Positions 6,831-14,224 of a DNA stretch of 14,224 nt are shown piece after piece. The notes under the pieces are model-generated. The model made no database searches. It was given only the letters and a program-made list of their open reading frames with translations, and was not told where the DNA came from. The stretch lies in the NCBI GenBank assembly GCA_902475285.1, contig CABRZA010000056.1, positions 1 through 14,224 on the forward strand, read 5' to 3'. Positions within the stretch are counted from its first letter, which is position 1. Every line of letters begins with the position of its first letter. The stretch is from an uncultured Porphyromonadaceae bacterium (GTDB taxonomy: Bacteria; Bacteroidota; Bacteroidia; Bacteroidales; Muribaculaceae). Both the position numbers and the translations under genes were made by a program.

Positions 6831-7535
6831 TTAGCGGAGTGTGCCGGCGTTGGCCTGCTCGATCATCTGCTGGTTGGCCGAGATGTAGATTTCTACACGA
6901 CGGTTCTGAGCACGACCTTCGGGAGTGTCGTTGGAAGCCACATAGTCGGCCATAGGTATTCCCTGCGAGGCGAGACGTGTGGATGCAATGCCGGAGTTGG
7001 CAAGATAGCTGAGCACAGCCGATGCGCGCTCGGCGGCAAGGCGCTGGTTGACCTCGAACGAGCCGGTGTTGTCGGTGTAACCGTAGATCTGCACGTTGGT
7101 GTCGGGGTTCTCTTTGAGCGATGCGGCAAAGCGCGTAAGGTCGGCTTTTGCCTGAGGGTTGAGCGTATACTTGCCGGTGGGGAAGAGGATGCCACCCTGG
7201 AAGGTAACCTTGATGGCCTGGAGACCGTTCTGGTCGGTTGTTTTCTCGACGGTGGCCTGATTGCCGAGTTCTTCCTCGAGCTGTTTTTGCTGTTTGTCCA
7301 TCTTGTTTCCGATAAGTGCGCCTGCACCTGCACCTACGGCAGCACCGATGGCAGAACCTATGCCGGCACCTTTGCCGCCGCCAATGAGTGCACCCAGACC
7401 TGCACCTACGGCAGCACCGCCGCCGCCGCCGATGAGGGCGCCTTTGCCTGTATTGGTCATTGATGAACATCCCGTACCTCCGATAAGCATAGTGCAGCTC
7501 AGAAGAGCGATGCACGCAATCTTGATAAATTTCAT
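6831..7535 (-). CDS. OmpA-family lipoprotein with glycine-zipper segment
   Basis: 234 residues from the ATG at 7533-7535; a TTG two codons earlier was rejected because the signal peptide begins naturally at MKFIKIAC. Residues 1-22 form a lipoprotein signal with the lipid-bearing Cys at 23 (GGTGCSS). Residues 30-76 are a glycine-zipper region (repeated GAGxGALIG and GAAVGAG units) able to lie in or on a membrane. A short Lys/Gln/Glu helix (77-90) links to an OmpA C-terminal peptidoglycan-binding domain (about 115-218) with the hallmarks YGYTDNTG, NQRLAAERA and NRRVEI. It is expected to be anchored in the outer membrane and bind diaminopimelate of the cell wall, stabilising the envelope. This resembles the YiaD type. 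It has its own promoter and ends at the bidirectional terminator, so it need not belong to the upstream efflux operon. Confidence 0.92.
   Translation of the reverse strand: MKFIKIACIALLSCTMLIGGTGCSSMTNTGKGALIGGGGGAAVGAGLGALIGGGKGAGIGSAIGAAVGAGAGALIGNKMDKQQKQLEEELGNQATVEKTTDQNGLQAIKVTFQGGILFPTGKYTLNPQAKADLTRFAASLKENPDTNVQIYGYTDNTGSFEVNQRLAAERASAVLSYLANSGIASTRLASQGIPMADYVASNDTPEGRAQNRRVEIYISANQQMIEQANAGTLR
7327..7419 (-). repeat. 24-codon direct repeat in the glycine-zipper part of the OmpA-type gene
   Basis: A 21-base sequence occurs exactly at 7327-7347 and again at 7399-7419, a shift of 72 bases, or 24 codons. In the protein this gives AAVGAGLGALIG followed 24 residues later by AAVGAGAGALIG. 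It looks like an internal duplication of the zipper unit that has stayed in frame. Copy number could vary between strains through slippage. Confidence 0.7.
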
Positions 7536-7611
7536 AGTCAAATACGTTAGTTTTGGTCAGTTATGAATCATGCCTGGCCTTGCGGCGGCACATATTTTAT
7601 TTTTAGACGCC

Positions 7612-7643
7612 CGAAATTACTATTATGTTTGTCGACGGCCAAA
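7612..7643 (-). promoter_or_regulatory. Likely promoter of the OmpA-type lipoprotein gene
   Basis: On the minus strand TTTG (7640-7643) is followed after 20 bases by TAATTTCG (7612-7619), one mismatch from the Bacteroidetes -7 consensus TAnnTTTG and with the expected spacing to the -33 box. Transcription would begin near 7605, about 70 bases before the start codon. The -33 box lies just after the stop of the upstream permease gene. No convincing intrinsic terminator was seen in 7536-7651, so some read-through from the efflux operon is possible. Confidence 0.5.
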
Positions 7644-7651
7644 ATTTTAAC

Positions 7652-8749
7652 TTAATTTTGCTTGCGGTAGGTCAAGGCGGCGAGGGCACAAAAGAAAGCC
7701 GCGAAGACACCGAGCGACACGAACTGGGGCCAGAGTTCGGCCACCGTGGCGCCTTTGAGGTAAACGGCGCGCATGATTTCATTGAAGTATCGTGGCGGCA
7801 CGGCGTATGTGAGCCATTGGGCCCATTCAGGCATCGAACCTATGGGTGTGAAGAGGCCGCCCATAAGCTGAAAAACAATGACGAATGCCATCATCACGAA
7901 TATACTTTGCAAGATCGATGCCGATTTGTTGGCCACTGCCACTCCGAGCCCCGACATGACGAGGCTGAAAAGTATCGAAGCCAGAAAGACGGCACCGATG
8001 CTTCCCACTGGCGCCAGACCATATACGAGCCAGCCCAAGAGCATGCCCTCGCCTATTACCGGGAGCGCCACAAGCCAGAACGGCAACAGCTTGGAAAGTA
8101 TGAAGGTGAAACGCGTCACCGGAGTTACGTTGATGGCTTCAATGGTACCGCTTTCTACTTCGCTCATAAGGTTGAGGGTAGGAAGGAAACCGCAGATTAT
8201 TATGAGCAACATCACTATCAAGGCGGGTATCATGAAGTTGCGAAAATCGAGTGCGGGATTGTAGCGGTTGAGCACGCTTATGGTCGCCGCCGGCACAGCG
8301 TGCCCCGACAGCTCGCGCCACTGGGTAAGGGTGAGTGCTACCGACTGCGACACATACTGCGCCCCGAGCATGCCCTTGGTGGCGTTCACGCCGTTGGCCT
8401 CGATGTCGACTGGGCCCAGATCGCGCTCGAAATCGGCAGGGATGCCCAGCAGGACGTCGGCCTCGCCGTGCTCGAGCATGACCATGCCTTCGTGGTGGTT
8501 GGCGCACACGGCAACTACATTGAGTTCGTCGGGAGCGGCAATGTCGCTGATTATACGCCGCGACAGCTGGCTGCGGTCCAAGTCGACCACGGCAACACCC
8601 ACATTGTGCACGTCGAGGTCGGCCACGAGCGGGAGCACGAGCATCACCATGATGGGCATGATGAGCATAACTTTGGGCATCAACGGATTGCTGCCGATAA
8701 TCTTGAACTCCTTTCGTAGAAGCGCTCCTAAAATTCTAATTTTCTTCAT
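7652..8749 (-). CDS. ABC-2 type efflux permease, YbhR-like
   Basis: 365 residues with the ABC-2 membrane plan: one transmembrane segment near residues 27-45, a large extracytoplasmic domain (about 46-170), then five membrane segments to the C-terminus. The domain contains the LGIPADFERDL segment seen in this family, and the loop before the third membrane part carries SEVESGTIEAINVTPV, the usual ERExGTxExLxxTP-type site that faces the ATPase. Near the end are MPEWAQWLTYAVPPRYFNEI and MRAVYLKG, characteristic of YbhR/YbhS-type permeases. It overlaps the upstream permease gene by 14 bases and is the last gene of the efflux operon. It should pair with that permease in the inner membrane. Substrate unknown; E. 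coli relatives affect tolerance of sodium, lithium and some drugs. Confidence 0.9.
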   Translation of the reverse strand: MKKIRILGALLRKEFKIIGSNPLMPKVMLIMPIMVMLVLPLVADLDVHNVGVAVVDLDRSQLSRRIISDIAAPDELNVVAVCANHHEGMVMLEHGEADVLLGIPADFERDLGPVDIEANGVNATKGMLGAQYVSQSVALTLTQWRELSGHAVPAATISVLNRYNPALDFRNFMIPALIVMLLIIICGFLPTLNLMSEVESGTIEAINVTPVTRFTFILSKLLPFWLVALPVIGEGMLLGWLVYGLAPVGSIGAVFLASILFSLVMSGLGVAVANKSASILQSIFVMMAFVIVFQLMGGLFTPIGSMPEWAQWLTYAVPPRYFNEIMRAVYLKGATVAELWPQFVSLGVFAAFFCALAALTYRKQN

Positions 8750-9791
8750 TGTGCGTGAATTTCTTTATCGACACAAAGAGTATTGCCGCCGTCATGGCGA
8801 AAAGTATGGCAACGTCGTCGAGCACGTAACTCAGGTTGGCTTGCTGAATCATAAGCGTGCGCATGGCGTCGATATACCACTTCGCCGGTATGATGCACGA
8901 GAGCAACTGGAGCACCGCCGGCATATTCTCAATGGGAAATATCATGCCCGACAGAAGCAGCACCGGGAGCATGAACAGAACCGCCGACACTATCAATGCC
9001 GATACCTGTGTGCGAGCCAGCGTCGACACCAAAAGCCCAAGGGACAGCGACAGTACAATGTAGAGCAGCGACACGGCCACCACCCATGCCACCGTGCCCG
9101 AAATGGGCAGCCCGAGAACCGTATAGGCCATAAGCAGCATAACCGCCAGGATGATGCACGACAGCAGGAAATAAGGTACGAGCTTGCCGAAGATTATGGT
9201 CCGAGATTTCACCGGCGACACTAAGAGGAGGTCCATGGTGCCACTCTCCTTTTCGCTCACAATCGACACCGACGTCATGATGGCACAAATGAGGATGAAA
9301 ATCATGCCCATGATGCCCGGCACGAAATTGTAAGCGCTTTTCATCTGCGGATTGTAGAGCGTATGGACTATCACTGGCGACGTTCCGTTGCCTCCGATCA
9401 CCGCGCTGAGATAGACGGTGATTTGCTTGGCGACGGCAGTGTTGGAGGCGTCGACGATGATCTGGCTCTCGTGCTGTCCGTTGTCGTCGCGCAGCACGAT
9501 GGCAGCGTCGGCTTCGCCGCGGCGGAGTATGCCCTCCACATCCTGCATAGCAGCCGTGCCTTCGAACGAGAAATAGTCGTTGACGCACAGCCGCTGCACG
9601 ATGTCGCGAGTATAGGCGTCGTGGCGGTCGACCACTGTCACAACACGCACATTGTTGACTTCTGTTGATATGGCAAAGCCGAATAGCAACAGAAGCACCA
9701 GTGGCATAATTAGGGTAATGAGCATGGTACGACGGTCGCGCACAATATGCAGCGATTCCTTGACTATCATTGATTTGAATATTCCCGCCAT
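8736..9791 (-). CDS. ABC-2 type efflux permease, YbhS-like
   Basis: 351 residues. The N-terminus has the KESLHIVRDRRTMLITLIMP motif typical of YbhS-like permeases just before the first membrane segment (about 21-43). A periplasmic domain of about 130 residues follows, then five further membrane segments. The cytoplasmic coupling site is SEKESGTMDLLLVSPV (near residues 180-195). MIFPIENMPAVLQLLSCIIP and AKWYIDAMRTLMIQ near the C-terminus are also typical. The gene starts 4 bases after the stop codon of the second ATPase gene begins (3-base gap) and overlaps the next permease by 14 bases. It forms one half of the transmembrane part of the predicted tripartite exporter. Confidence 0.92.
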   Translation of the reverse strand: MAGIFKSMIVKESLHIVRDRRTMLITLIMPLVLLLLFGFAISTEVNNVRVVTVVDRHDAYTRDIVQRLCVNDYFSFEGTAAMQDVEGILRRGEADAAIVLRDDNGQHESQIIVDASNTAVAKQITVYLSAVIGGNGTSPVIVHTLYNPQMKSAYNFVPGIMGMIFILICAIMTSVSIVSEKESGTMDLLLVSPVKSRTIIFGKLVPYFLLSCIILAVMLLMAYTVLGLPISGTVAWVVAVSLLYIVLSLSLGLLVSTLARTQVSALIVSAVLFMLPVLLLSGMIFPIENMPAVLQLLSCIIPAKWYIDAMRTLMIQQANLSYVLDDVAILFAMTAAILFVSIKKFTHNEEN

Positions 9792-9794
9792 GGC

Positions 9795-10538
9795 TCACTC
9801 TCCTCTCTTTGCCGACGCGGCGACGATACGGAACACTTCGTCGATTGTCGAGGCATTGTATTTTTCTTTAAGACTTGCCGGTGTGTCGAGGGCAGCTATC
9901 CAACCGTCGACCATTATCGACACGCGGTTGCAGTATTCGGCTTCGTCGAGATAGTGTGTGGTGACGAATACCGTCATTCCGTCGGACGCCGATTTGTAGA
10001 TGAGCTCCCAGAAGCGCCGTCGCGTTATGGGGTCGACGCCGCCGGTGGGTTCGTCGAGGAAGAGCACCTCGGGGCGGTGGATGGTTGCCACGGCGAAGGC
10101 CAACTTCTGGCGCCATCCCACGGGAAGGTCCTTCACACGCGAGTGGCGGATATCGGCCATCTCGAGCTCGCGGCATATGCTGTCGATGCGTGCGTCGGTC
10201 TCCCGGCCGTCGAGGCCGTAGACGGTGGCGAAGAGCCGGAGGTTGTCGTCGACGGTCAGCGCTTCATAAAGCGAGAATCGTTGGCTCATATAGCCTATGC
10301 GCCTCTTTATGCCCTCGGCCTGGGTGCGTATGTCGCATCCGGCCACGGTGCCGTCGCCTGTCGTTGGCACGCTCAGCCCGCAAAGCATGCGCATGGCCGT
10401 GGTCTTGCCGGCACCGTTGGCGCCGAGGAAACCGAAAATCTCGCCGCGCCTCACCTCGAAACTTATGTGGTCGACGGCCGTGAAACTGCCGAAGCATTTG
10501 GTGAGATTCTCAACTTTTATAGCAGTGTCGGTTGTCAT
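9795..10538 (-). CDS. ABC transporter ATPase, equivalent to the C-terminal half of YbhF
   Basis: 247 residues, a single nucleotide-binding domain. Walker A is GANGAGKTT (39-47), Q-loop Gln is at 86 (GYMSQRFSLY), Walker B and the catalytic Glu are VLFLDEP (158-164, E163), and the H-loop His is 195 in TTHYLDEAEYC. The ABC signature is degenerate: LPVGWRQ at 138-144 instead of LSGGxxQ. The C-terminal half of E. coli YbhF, as I recall it, has the similar LPLGFKQ, so this is probably a family trait rather than a defect. The gene overlaps the upstream ATPase gene by 29 bases in another frame, which supports coupled synthesis of the two as a heterodimer. Cytoplasmic, at the inner face of the membrane. 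Confidence 0.93.
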   Translation of the reverse strand: MTTDTAIKVENLTKCFGSFTAVDHISFEVRRGEIFGFLGANGAGKTTAMRMLCGLSVPTTGDGTVAGCDIRTQAEGIKRRIGYMSQRFSLYEALTVDDNLRLFATVYGLDGRETDARIDSICRELEMADIRHSRVKDLPVGWRQKLAFAVATIHRPEVLFLDEPTGGVDPITRRRFWELIYKSASDGMTVFVTTHYLDEAEYCNRVSIMVDGWIAALDTPASLKEKYNASTIDEVFRIVAASAKRGE

Positions 10539-11442
10539 TGCGTGTGAGTTTTATGAAAAGGTCTTCAATATCTCCCTGCGCAGGAAATATCTTTGCGTCG
10601 GCTATGCCAAGGCTGTGCAGCTGCTCCTCCACCCTGTCGGCGTCGAAGCCTTCGCCGGCCACCACGTGCAGCGTAGCGCCGAATGTGTAGCAGTCGGCCA
10701 CTTCGGGCAGCTGACGCAAGGCCGACAGCAGGCCGAACATATCGCGGGCCGCGGCATTGTAGAGGCGTTCGCCGAGGTTGTCGATGAGCTGCCGCGGCGT
10801 GCCGGTGGTGAGGATGTGGCCGTGGTCGAGCATAGATATGCGCTCGCAGCGCATGGCCTCGTCCATATACGATGTCGACACAACTATAGTGATGCCTTGT
10901 CGGCGCAAGCCTCCGAGCATGTCCCAGAACTCGCTGCGCGACACCGCGTCGACGCCCGTCGTGGGTTCGTCGAGCAGCAGGATGCGCGGTTGGTGAATGA
11001 GCGCGCAGCTCAGCGCCAGCTTCTGCTTCATGCCACCCGAAAGACGCCCGGCAAGGCGGTCGGGGAAACGTTCGAGCTGCCCGAAGACGGGCGCTATGAG
11101 GTCGTAGTTCTCGGCTACTGTCAGCCCGAAGAGGCTGGCGAAGAAATTCAGATTCTCCTTCACCGTGAGATCGGGATAGAGCGAGAAGCGCTCGGGCATG
11201 TAGCCTATAAGCTTGCGCAGCTGCGAGCGGTCTGCCATAGGATCGAGGCCAAAGATGCTCACGGTGCCGCTGTCGGCGCGCAGGAGTGTGGCGAGGATCT
11301 TGTAGACGGTGCTCTTGCCAGCGCCGTCAGGCCCGATGAGGCCGTACATCTCGCCGTCGGCCACGTCGAGGCTCACGCCGTCGACGGCCGTAAGCGGGCC
11401 GTAGCGCTTGGTGAGGTTGCGTATCTCTATGGCGTGGCTCAT
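10510..11442 (-). CDS. ABC transporter ATPase, equivalent to the N-terminal half of YbhF
   Basis: 310 residues from the ATG at 11440-11442. The frame is open further upstream to 11580, but that extension lies inside the adaptor gene and resembles nothing. Walker A GPDGAGKST (37-45) has the Asp seen in YbhF-type domains; the signature is canonical, LSGGMKQ (134-140); Walker B and catalytic Glu are ILLLDEP (154-160, E159). Two usual residues are changed: the Q-loop position is Glu (E84, GYMPERFSLY) and the H-loop His is Ser (S191, STSYMDEA). A C-terminal region of about 90 residues follows the core. The start overlaps the adaptor stop in ATGA (11439-11442). It is expected to dimerise with the second ATPase encoded just downstream. 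Confidence 0.93.
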   Translation of the reverse strand: MSHAIEIRNLTKRYGPLTAVDGVSLDVADGEMYGLIGPDGAGKSTVYKILATLLRADSGTVSIFGLDPMADRSQLRKLIGYMPERFSLYPDLTVKENLNFFASLFGLTVAENYDLIAPVFGQLERFPDRLAGRLSGGMKQKLALSCALIHQPRILLLDEPTTGVDAVSRSEFWDMLGGLRRQGITIVVSTSYMDEAMRCERISMLDHGHILTTGTPRQLIDNLGERLYNAAARDMFGLLSALRQLPEVADCYTFGATLHVVAGEGFDADRVEEQLHSLGIADAKIFPAQGDIEDLFIKLTRNDNRHCYKS

Positions 11443-12323
11443 AGCTTTACTTCGCCGTACTGGCCGAGTTTGAGCCGTCCGTCGTTGTGCACGGCAATCT
11501 TTACGGCGTACACAAGGTTGGCACGTGTGTCGTTGGTCTGTATCGACTTGGGTGTAAACTCGCTTTCTTCGGCAATCCATGTAATTGTGCCGGGATAATC
11601 GTACTGCTCGTCGCCGCCGAAGTCGGCAATTACCGTCACATGCTGGCCGAGGCTTAGATTGGCCAGTTGATTGGCAGTGAAATAGCTGCGGAGGTATATG
11701 TTGTCCAAATCAGCGATTTTGTAGAGCGGTTTGCCGGGGACGGCGTATTCCCCTGCCTCGGCATATTTCACCAGTACTGTGCCCGAAACGGGCGAGGCGA
11801 TGCGGCACTTGGCCATCTGCTCGGCAATTTGCTCGGCCTGATAATGGAGGGCGAGGGCGTTGTCGCTCAGCGAGGTACGGTTGTTGTCGAGGTTTGAGAG
11901 CAGACCCTGGAGCTGGGCTCGGAGGCTGCGGAGGTTGGCTTCGGCGTCGTCGTAGTATTTCTGCGTGGTGGCCCCGGAGGCGAGGAGATTCTTCTGTCGC
12001 TGCCATTCGTGTTCGGCGTGAGCTATTTGCGAGCGCAGGGCCGCGGCCTGGGCGGCGATGTCGGGGCGCGAGTTCTCGGCGGCGCGCTGTTGGTTGAGTA
12101 CTTGGCTGCGCTGGAGGCTCAGGAGAACGGTGTCGATGAGCGCCACCTCGCTGCCGGCCTCCACGCTGTCGCCTTCTTCGATGTTGAAAGTCAGTATCTT
12201 GCCTGCGGTCTCGGCAGCCACTGTCACTGTCGTGGCTTCGAAGATGCCGGTGGCGTCGTAGTCGGGGCGGCTGTTGCATGCCGTAAGGGCAAGGCCTAAG
12301 ACCATGATATATAGTTTTTTCAT
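11439..12323 (-). CDS. HlyD/YbhG-like periplasmic adaptor lipoprotein
   Basis: 294 residues from the ATG at 12321-12323. Residues 1-16 form a lipoprotein signal (MKKLYIMVLGLALTAC), so the protein is probably lipid-anchored at Cys16. The first lipoyl half is about residues 27-65 (VAAETAGKILTFNIEEGDSV), followed by a coiled-coil hairpin of about 100 residues rich in Gln, Arg and Leu, then the second lipoyl half at about 173-206 (ASPVSGTVLVKYAEAGEYA), and a beta-barrel part containing EFTPKSIQT near 255-262, typical of YbhG/YhiI-type adaptors. It should bridge the ABC-2 permeases and the TolC-like channel. Both ends overlap neighbours by 4 bases (ATGA). An open frame reaches to 13067, but it runs through the TolC gene and does not look like protein of this family. 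Confidence 0.94.
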   Translation of the reverse strand: MKKLYIMVLGLALTACNSRPDYDATGIFEATTVTVAAETAGKILTFNIEEGDSVEAGSEVALIDTVLLSLQRSQVLNQQRAAENSRPDIAAQAAALRSQIAHAEHEWQRQKNLLASGATTQKYYDDAEANLRSLRAQLQGLLSNLDNNRTSLSDNALALHYQAEQIAEQMAKCRIASPVSGTVLVKYAEAGEYAVPGKPLYKIADLDNIYLRSYFTANQLANLSLGQHVTVIADFGGDEQYDYPGTITWIAEESEFTPKSIQTNDTRANLVYAVKIAVHNDGRLKLGQYGEVKL

Positions 12324-13594
12324 CGGTTGAGAGTGTATTTGAGTTGGTATATTTTCTGAGTGAGCTGTATGCGGTGATAGCCGGCGTTGAGGCGCGCCAT
12401 GCTCTCGTCGGTGATCTTTGTGAGAAGGTCGGTGGCGTCGATCATGCCGTTGGCCAGGCAACTCTCGGCGGCGATGCAAACATTGTGGCGCAGCTCTACG
12501 ATGCGGTCGTCGTCGGCCACCACCTCCCTGAGGCCGGCAATCTCGGCACTCTCCTGCCGTGCCTGCATGTCGGTGTTGAGAAGGAAGGTGCGGCGCTCGG
12601 CGTCGATGGTCGCGTTGGCAAGGGCGAGCTTGTCGCGTTGGTTGCGGCTGGTGTAGAAAGCGTCGATGTTCCAGCTTATCTTGATGCCTGCCATGGCGTT
12701 GAACGAGAGGTCGCGGTTCATCATGCTCTCGAAATAGTTTAGGCCGGGATAGCCGTACCAGCCTTGGGCGAAGAACCCTATGCGTGGCATCACCGAGGCG
12801 TCGACGCCGTCGCGGCGGGCGTCGTTGAGGCGCTGTCCGGCTGCGTAATATGCCATCTCGGGGCGCTCGCCCGCGCCGTCGCCGAGCTCGGCCGACGGTT
12901 CGAGAAGGGATTGTTCGCCTATCGTCATTCCCGTAAAGGCCTCGAGCGCCGCCACATAGCCCCGCTTGGTGGCACGGGCGCCGGCTATCTGCTGCGAGGT
13001 GGTGAGGAGTTGGGCCTCGATCATGTCGGCGTCGGCCTGCATGGCCACGCCGTCGGCAACCATGCACTGCACGCGGCGGTGGTTGGCCCGCAGCAGCTCA
13101 ACGGTGTTTTCGGATATCTCTATCTGCTTGTCGAGCAAGAGGATACCGAAGAAAAGATTCTCAACGCGGCGGCGTATGGCATAGAGTTCCACGTCGAGCT
13201 GCGCGCGGCGCAACTCGCCTTCGGCGCGGCTTATGTTGCGGCTGTGGCGCGATGCGCCGCCGTCCCACACGGTCTGGTTCACGTCGACGCCCACTTTATA
13301 TTGCATCTTGCCTATGCCTCGGATGTGGTGGCCCATCTGGTCGATGATGCTTTCGAGGGCCTCGGGGAGGGCCGGCACAACATTCTGTATTGACGCCTGG
13401 GCGTATACACCCACGCGCGGCAGCCAACCACGGTTTATGTCGCTCAGGTCGAGCTCGGTGGTGCGCTCAACAAGCGAATACTCCTTGATGAGAGGATAGT
13501 TGTCCTTCGCACTCCGCAGGCACGAGTCGAGGCTCACTTGCCCTGCTGCCCCGAGCGTCGCACAGAGTGCAAGGGCTAAGATTGTCTTGTTCAT
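12320..13594 (-). CDS. TolC-family outer-membrane efflux protein
   Basis: 424 residues, usual for the outer-membrane efflux protein family. A Sec signal peptide covers about residues 1-18 (MNKTILALALCATLGAAG), then the mature part opens with VSLDSCLRSAKDNYPLIKEY, the typical first helix. Two repeated halves of long alpha-helices and membrane beta-strands follow, for example LPRVGVYAQASIQN and MPRIGFFAQGWYGYPG, which are the equivalent strand entries of the two halves. Three such chains form a channel through the outer membrane and periplasm. The start overlaps the TetR stop in ATGA (13591-13594), and the stop overlaps the adaptor start in the same way. A dedicated TolC within the operon is usual in Bacteroidetes, whereas E. 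coli ybh genes rely on a TolC encoded elsewhere. Confidence 0.94.
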   Translation of the reverse strand: MNKTILALALCATLGAAGQVSLDSCLRSAKDNYPLIKEYSLVERTTELDLSDINRGWLPRVGVYAQASIQNVVPALPEALESIIDQMGHHIRGIGKMQYKVGVDVNQTVWDGGASRHSRNISRAEGELRRAQLDVELYAIRRRVENLFFGILLLDKQIEISENTVELLRANHRRVQCMVADGVAMQADADMIEAQLLTTSQQIAGARATKRGYVAALEAFTGMTIGEQSLLEPSAELGDGAGERPEMAYYAAGQRLNDARRDGVDASVMPRIGFFAQGWYGYPGLNYFESMMNRDLSFNAMAGIKISWNIDAFYTSRNQRDKLALANATIDAERRTFLLNTDMQARQESAEIAGLREVVADDDRIVELRHNVCIAAESCLANGMIDATDLLTKITDESMARLNAGYHRIQLTQKIYQLKYTLNR

Positions 13595-14223
13595 GGTTTT
13601 AATTTGCGTAATATTGTGTCGGTATTTTCTCTTTTGCGAGCCTCGACGAAGGCCGCCATGTCGTCGGTGGCCGAGCCCATGAGCGTGTTGACCAAGGGCG
13701 CGGCCATGAACGAGAAGATGTTGAGCGACACGATGTCGAGCAACAGCATACGGGCGTCGACTTTACGGCATTCTCCCCTTGCGGCCAAGTCATCGATTTC
13801 ATGCTGGAGGTTAGCCACCAGCAGCGGCGCATGGGCCTGCATGAGCGAACGCACATACACCAGTCGCTCAGGGTTGTAGAACACCTCGTTGACCATGAAG
13901 CGTGGCAGGTCGGGGTTGGCGGCGATGAAGTCGATATGCTCGGCCACGGTGTCGCGCATCTTGTTGAAGAGTGGCTTGTTGGTGTCGCCCATCGAGCCCA
14001 GCATGATGTCGCGCACCAGGCCCATTTTTTCATGCATTATCTTCTCGAAAAGTTGCTCTTTGGTGCGGAAATAGTAGTGCAGCATGGCGTGCGTCACACC
14101 CGCGGCCTCGGCTATGGCCGTAGTGCGCGCACCCGCATATCCTTTCTGCAAGAACTCCGCCTCCGCCGCCCGAAGTATCAACTCCTCGGTAGCAACGTGC
14201 TTCTTATCAGTTTCTTCTGCCAT
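13591..14223 (-). CDS. TetR-family transcriptional regulator of the efflux operon
   Basis: 210 residues. The N-terminal DNA-binding domain (about 12-60) has the TetR pattern: EELILRAAEAEFLQKGYAGA, then the helix-turn-helix TTAIAEAAGVTHAMLHYYF (34-52) and the following FRTKEQLFEKIM. The rest is a helical ligand-binding and dimer domain that begins around residue 65 and is not close to any sensor I can name. As first gene of the operon, overlapping the TolC gene by 4 bases, it is expected to repress its own promoter and so the pump, with release by a pump substrate. In E. coli the TetR-type CecR holds the same place before ybhGFSR. The promoter and operator lie beyond the right edge of the window. 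The ATG sits one base from that edge, so a start further upstream cannot be excluded. Confidence 0.92.
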   Translation of the reverse strand: MAEETDKKHVATEELILRAAEAEFLQKGYAGARTTAIAEAAGVTHAMLHYYFRTKEQLFEKIMHEKMGLVRDIMLGSMGDTNKPLFNKMRDTVAEHIDFIAANPDLPRFMVNEVFYNPERLVYVRSLMQAHAPLLVANLQHEIDDLAARGECRKVDARMLLLDIVSLNIFSFMAAPLVNTLMGSATDDMAAFVEARKRENTDTILRKLKP

Positions 14224-14224
14224 T

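Noticed and set aside
7536..7651. Possible terminator for the efflux operon before the OmpA-type gene
   Set aside because: Only weak short pairings are seen and no stem followed by a T run, so no terminator is claimed.
7625..8719. 364-residue plus-strand open frame opposite the YbhR-like permease
   Set aside because: Antisense to a well-supported permease. The His/Glu/Arg-rich translation resembles no protein and is typical of a codon-bias shadow.
11443..11580. 46-residue upstream extension of the first ATPase
   Set aside because: It overlaps the adaptor coding sequence and carries no family similarity; the ATPase domain begins normally at the ATG at 11442 with an ATGA overlap.
12324..13067. 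N-terminal extension of the HlyD-like adaptor frame into the TolC gene
   Set aside because: The extension is a low-complexity Arg/His/Pro-rich translation in a second frame of a clear TolC gene. The adaptor has a perfect lipoprotein signal starting at 12323.

Overview
The window reads as chromosomal DNA of a member of the Bacteroidales, most likely a gut Muribaculaceae-type organism. The supporting signs are Bacteroidetes-style -7 promoter boxes (TAnnTTTG), few purine-rich Shine-Dalgarno sequences before starts, a DUF5606 gene of the type found in Bacteroidetes, and a moderately GC-rich genome with AT-rich intergenic DNA. The genus is an inference from protein resemblance and was not tested by a search. 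Almost all of the sequence is coding. No tRNA, rRNA, CRISPR array, insertion sequence or phage gene was seen.

Left block (1-6230, minus strand): seven closely packed genes, in transcription order a YIP1-family membrane protein, smpB, mutS2, two half-size chromate-transporter (ChrA) proteins, folC, and the first 53 codons of an AlkD-like DNA alkylation repair protein cut by the window edge. Junctions are overlaps or gaps of at most 17 bases, so this looks like one operon. It starts from a clear -7 box at 6222-6229. The roughly 145-nt leader can fold into a structured RNA closed by a 12-bp stem, ending 22 nt before the preferred first start codon. smpB next to mutS2 joins two proteins linked to stalled or collided ribosomes.

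Middle (6230-7651): a divergent DUF5606 gene on the plus strand faces an OmpA-type lipoprotein gene on the minus strand, and a strong hairpin between their 3' ends can terminate both. The divergent promoter region holds a perfect 10-bp inverted repeat overlapping the DUF5606 -7 box, a possible operator. The OmpA gene has its own likely promoter (7612-7643).

Right block (7652-14224, minus strand): a complete efflux operon, TetR regulator, TolC-like outer-membrane factor, HlyD/YbhG-like lipoprotein adaptor, two ABC ATPases, and two ABC-2 permeases. Genes overlap by 4 to 29 bases, with one 3-base gap. The layout corresponds to Escherichia coli cecR-ybhGFSR, except that a TolC gene is included and the double ATPase YbhF is split into two proteins. 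Motif changes in the two ATPases fall in the same predicted composite nucleotide site, suggesting an asymmetric heterodimer with one degenerate and one catalytic site. Together the products would form a complete tripartite pump from the inner membrane to the cell exterior. Its substrate cannot be read from the sequence.
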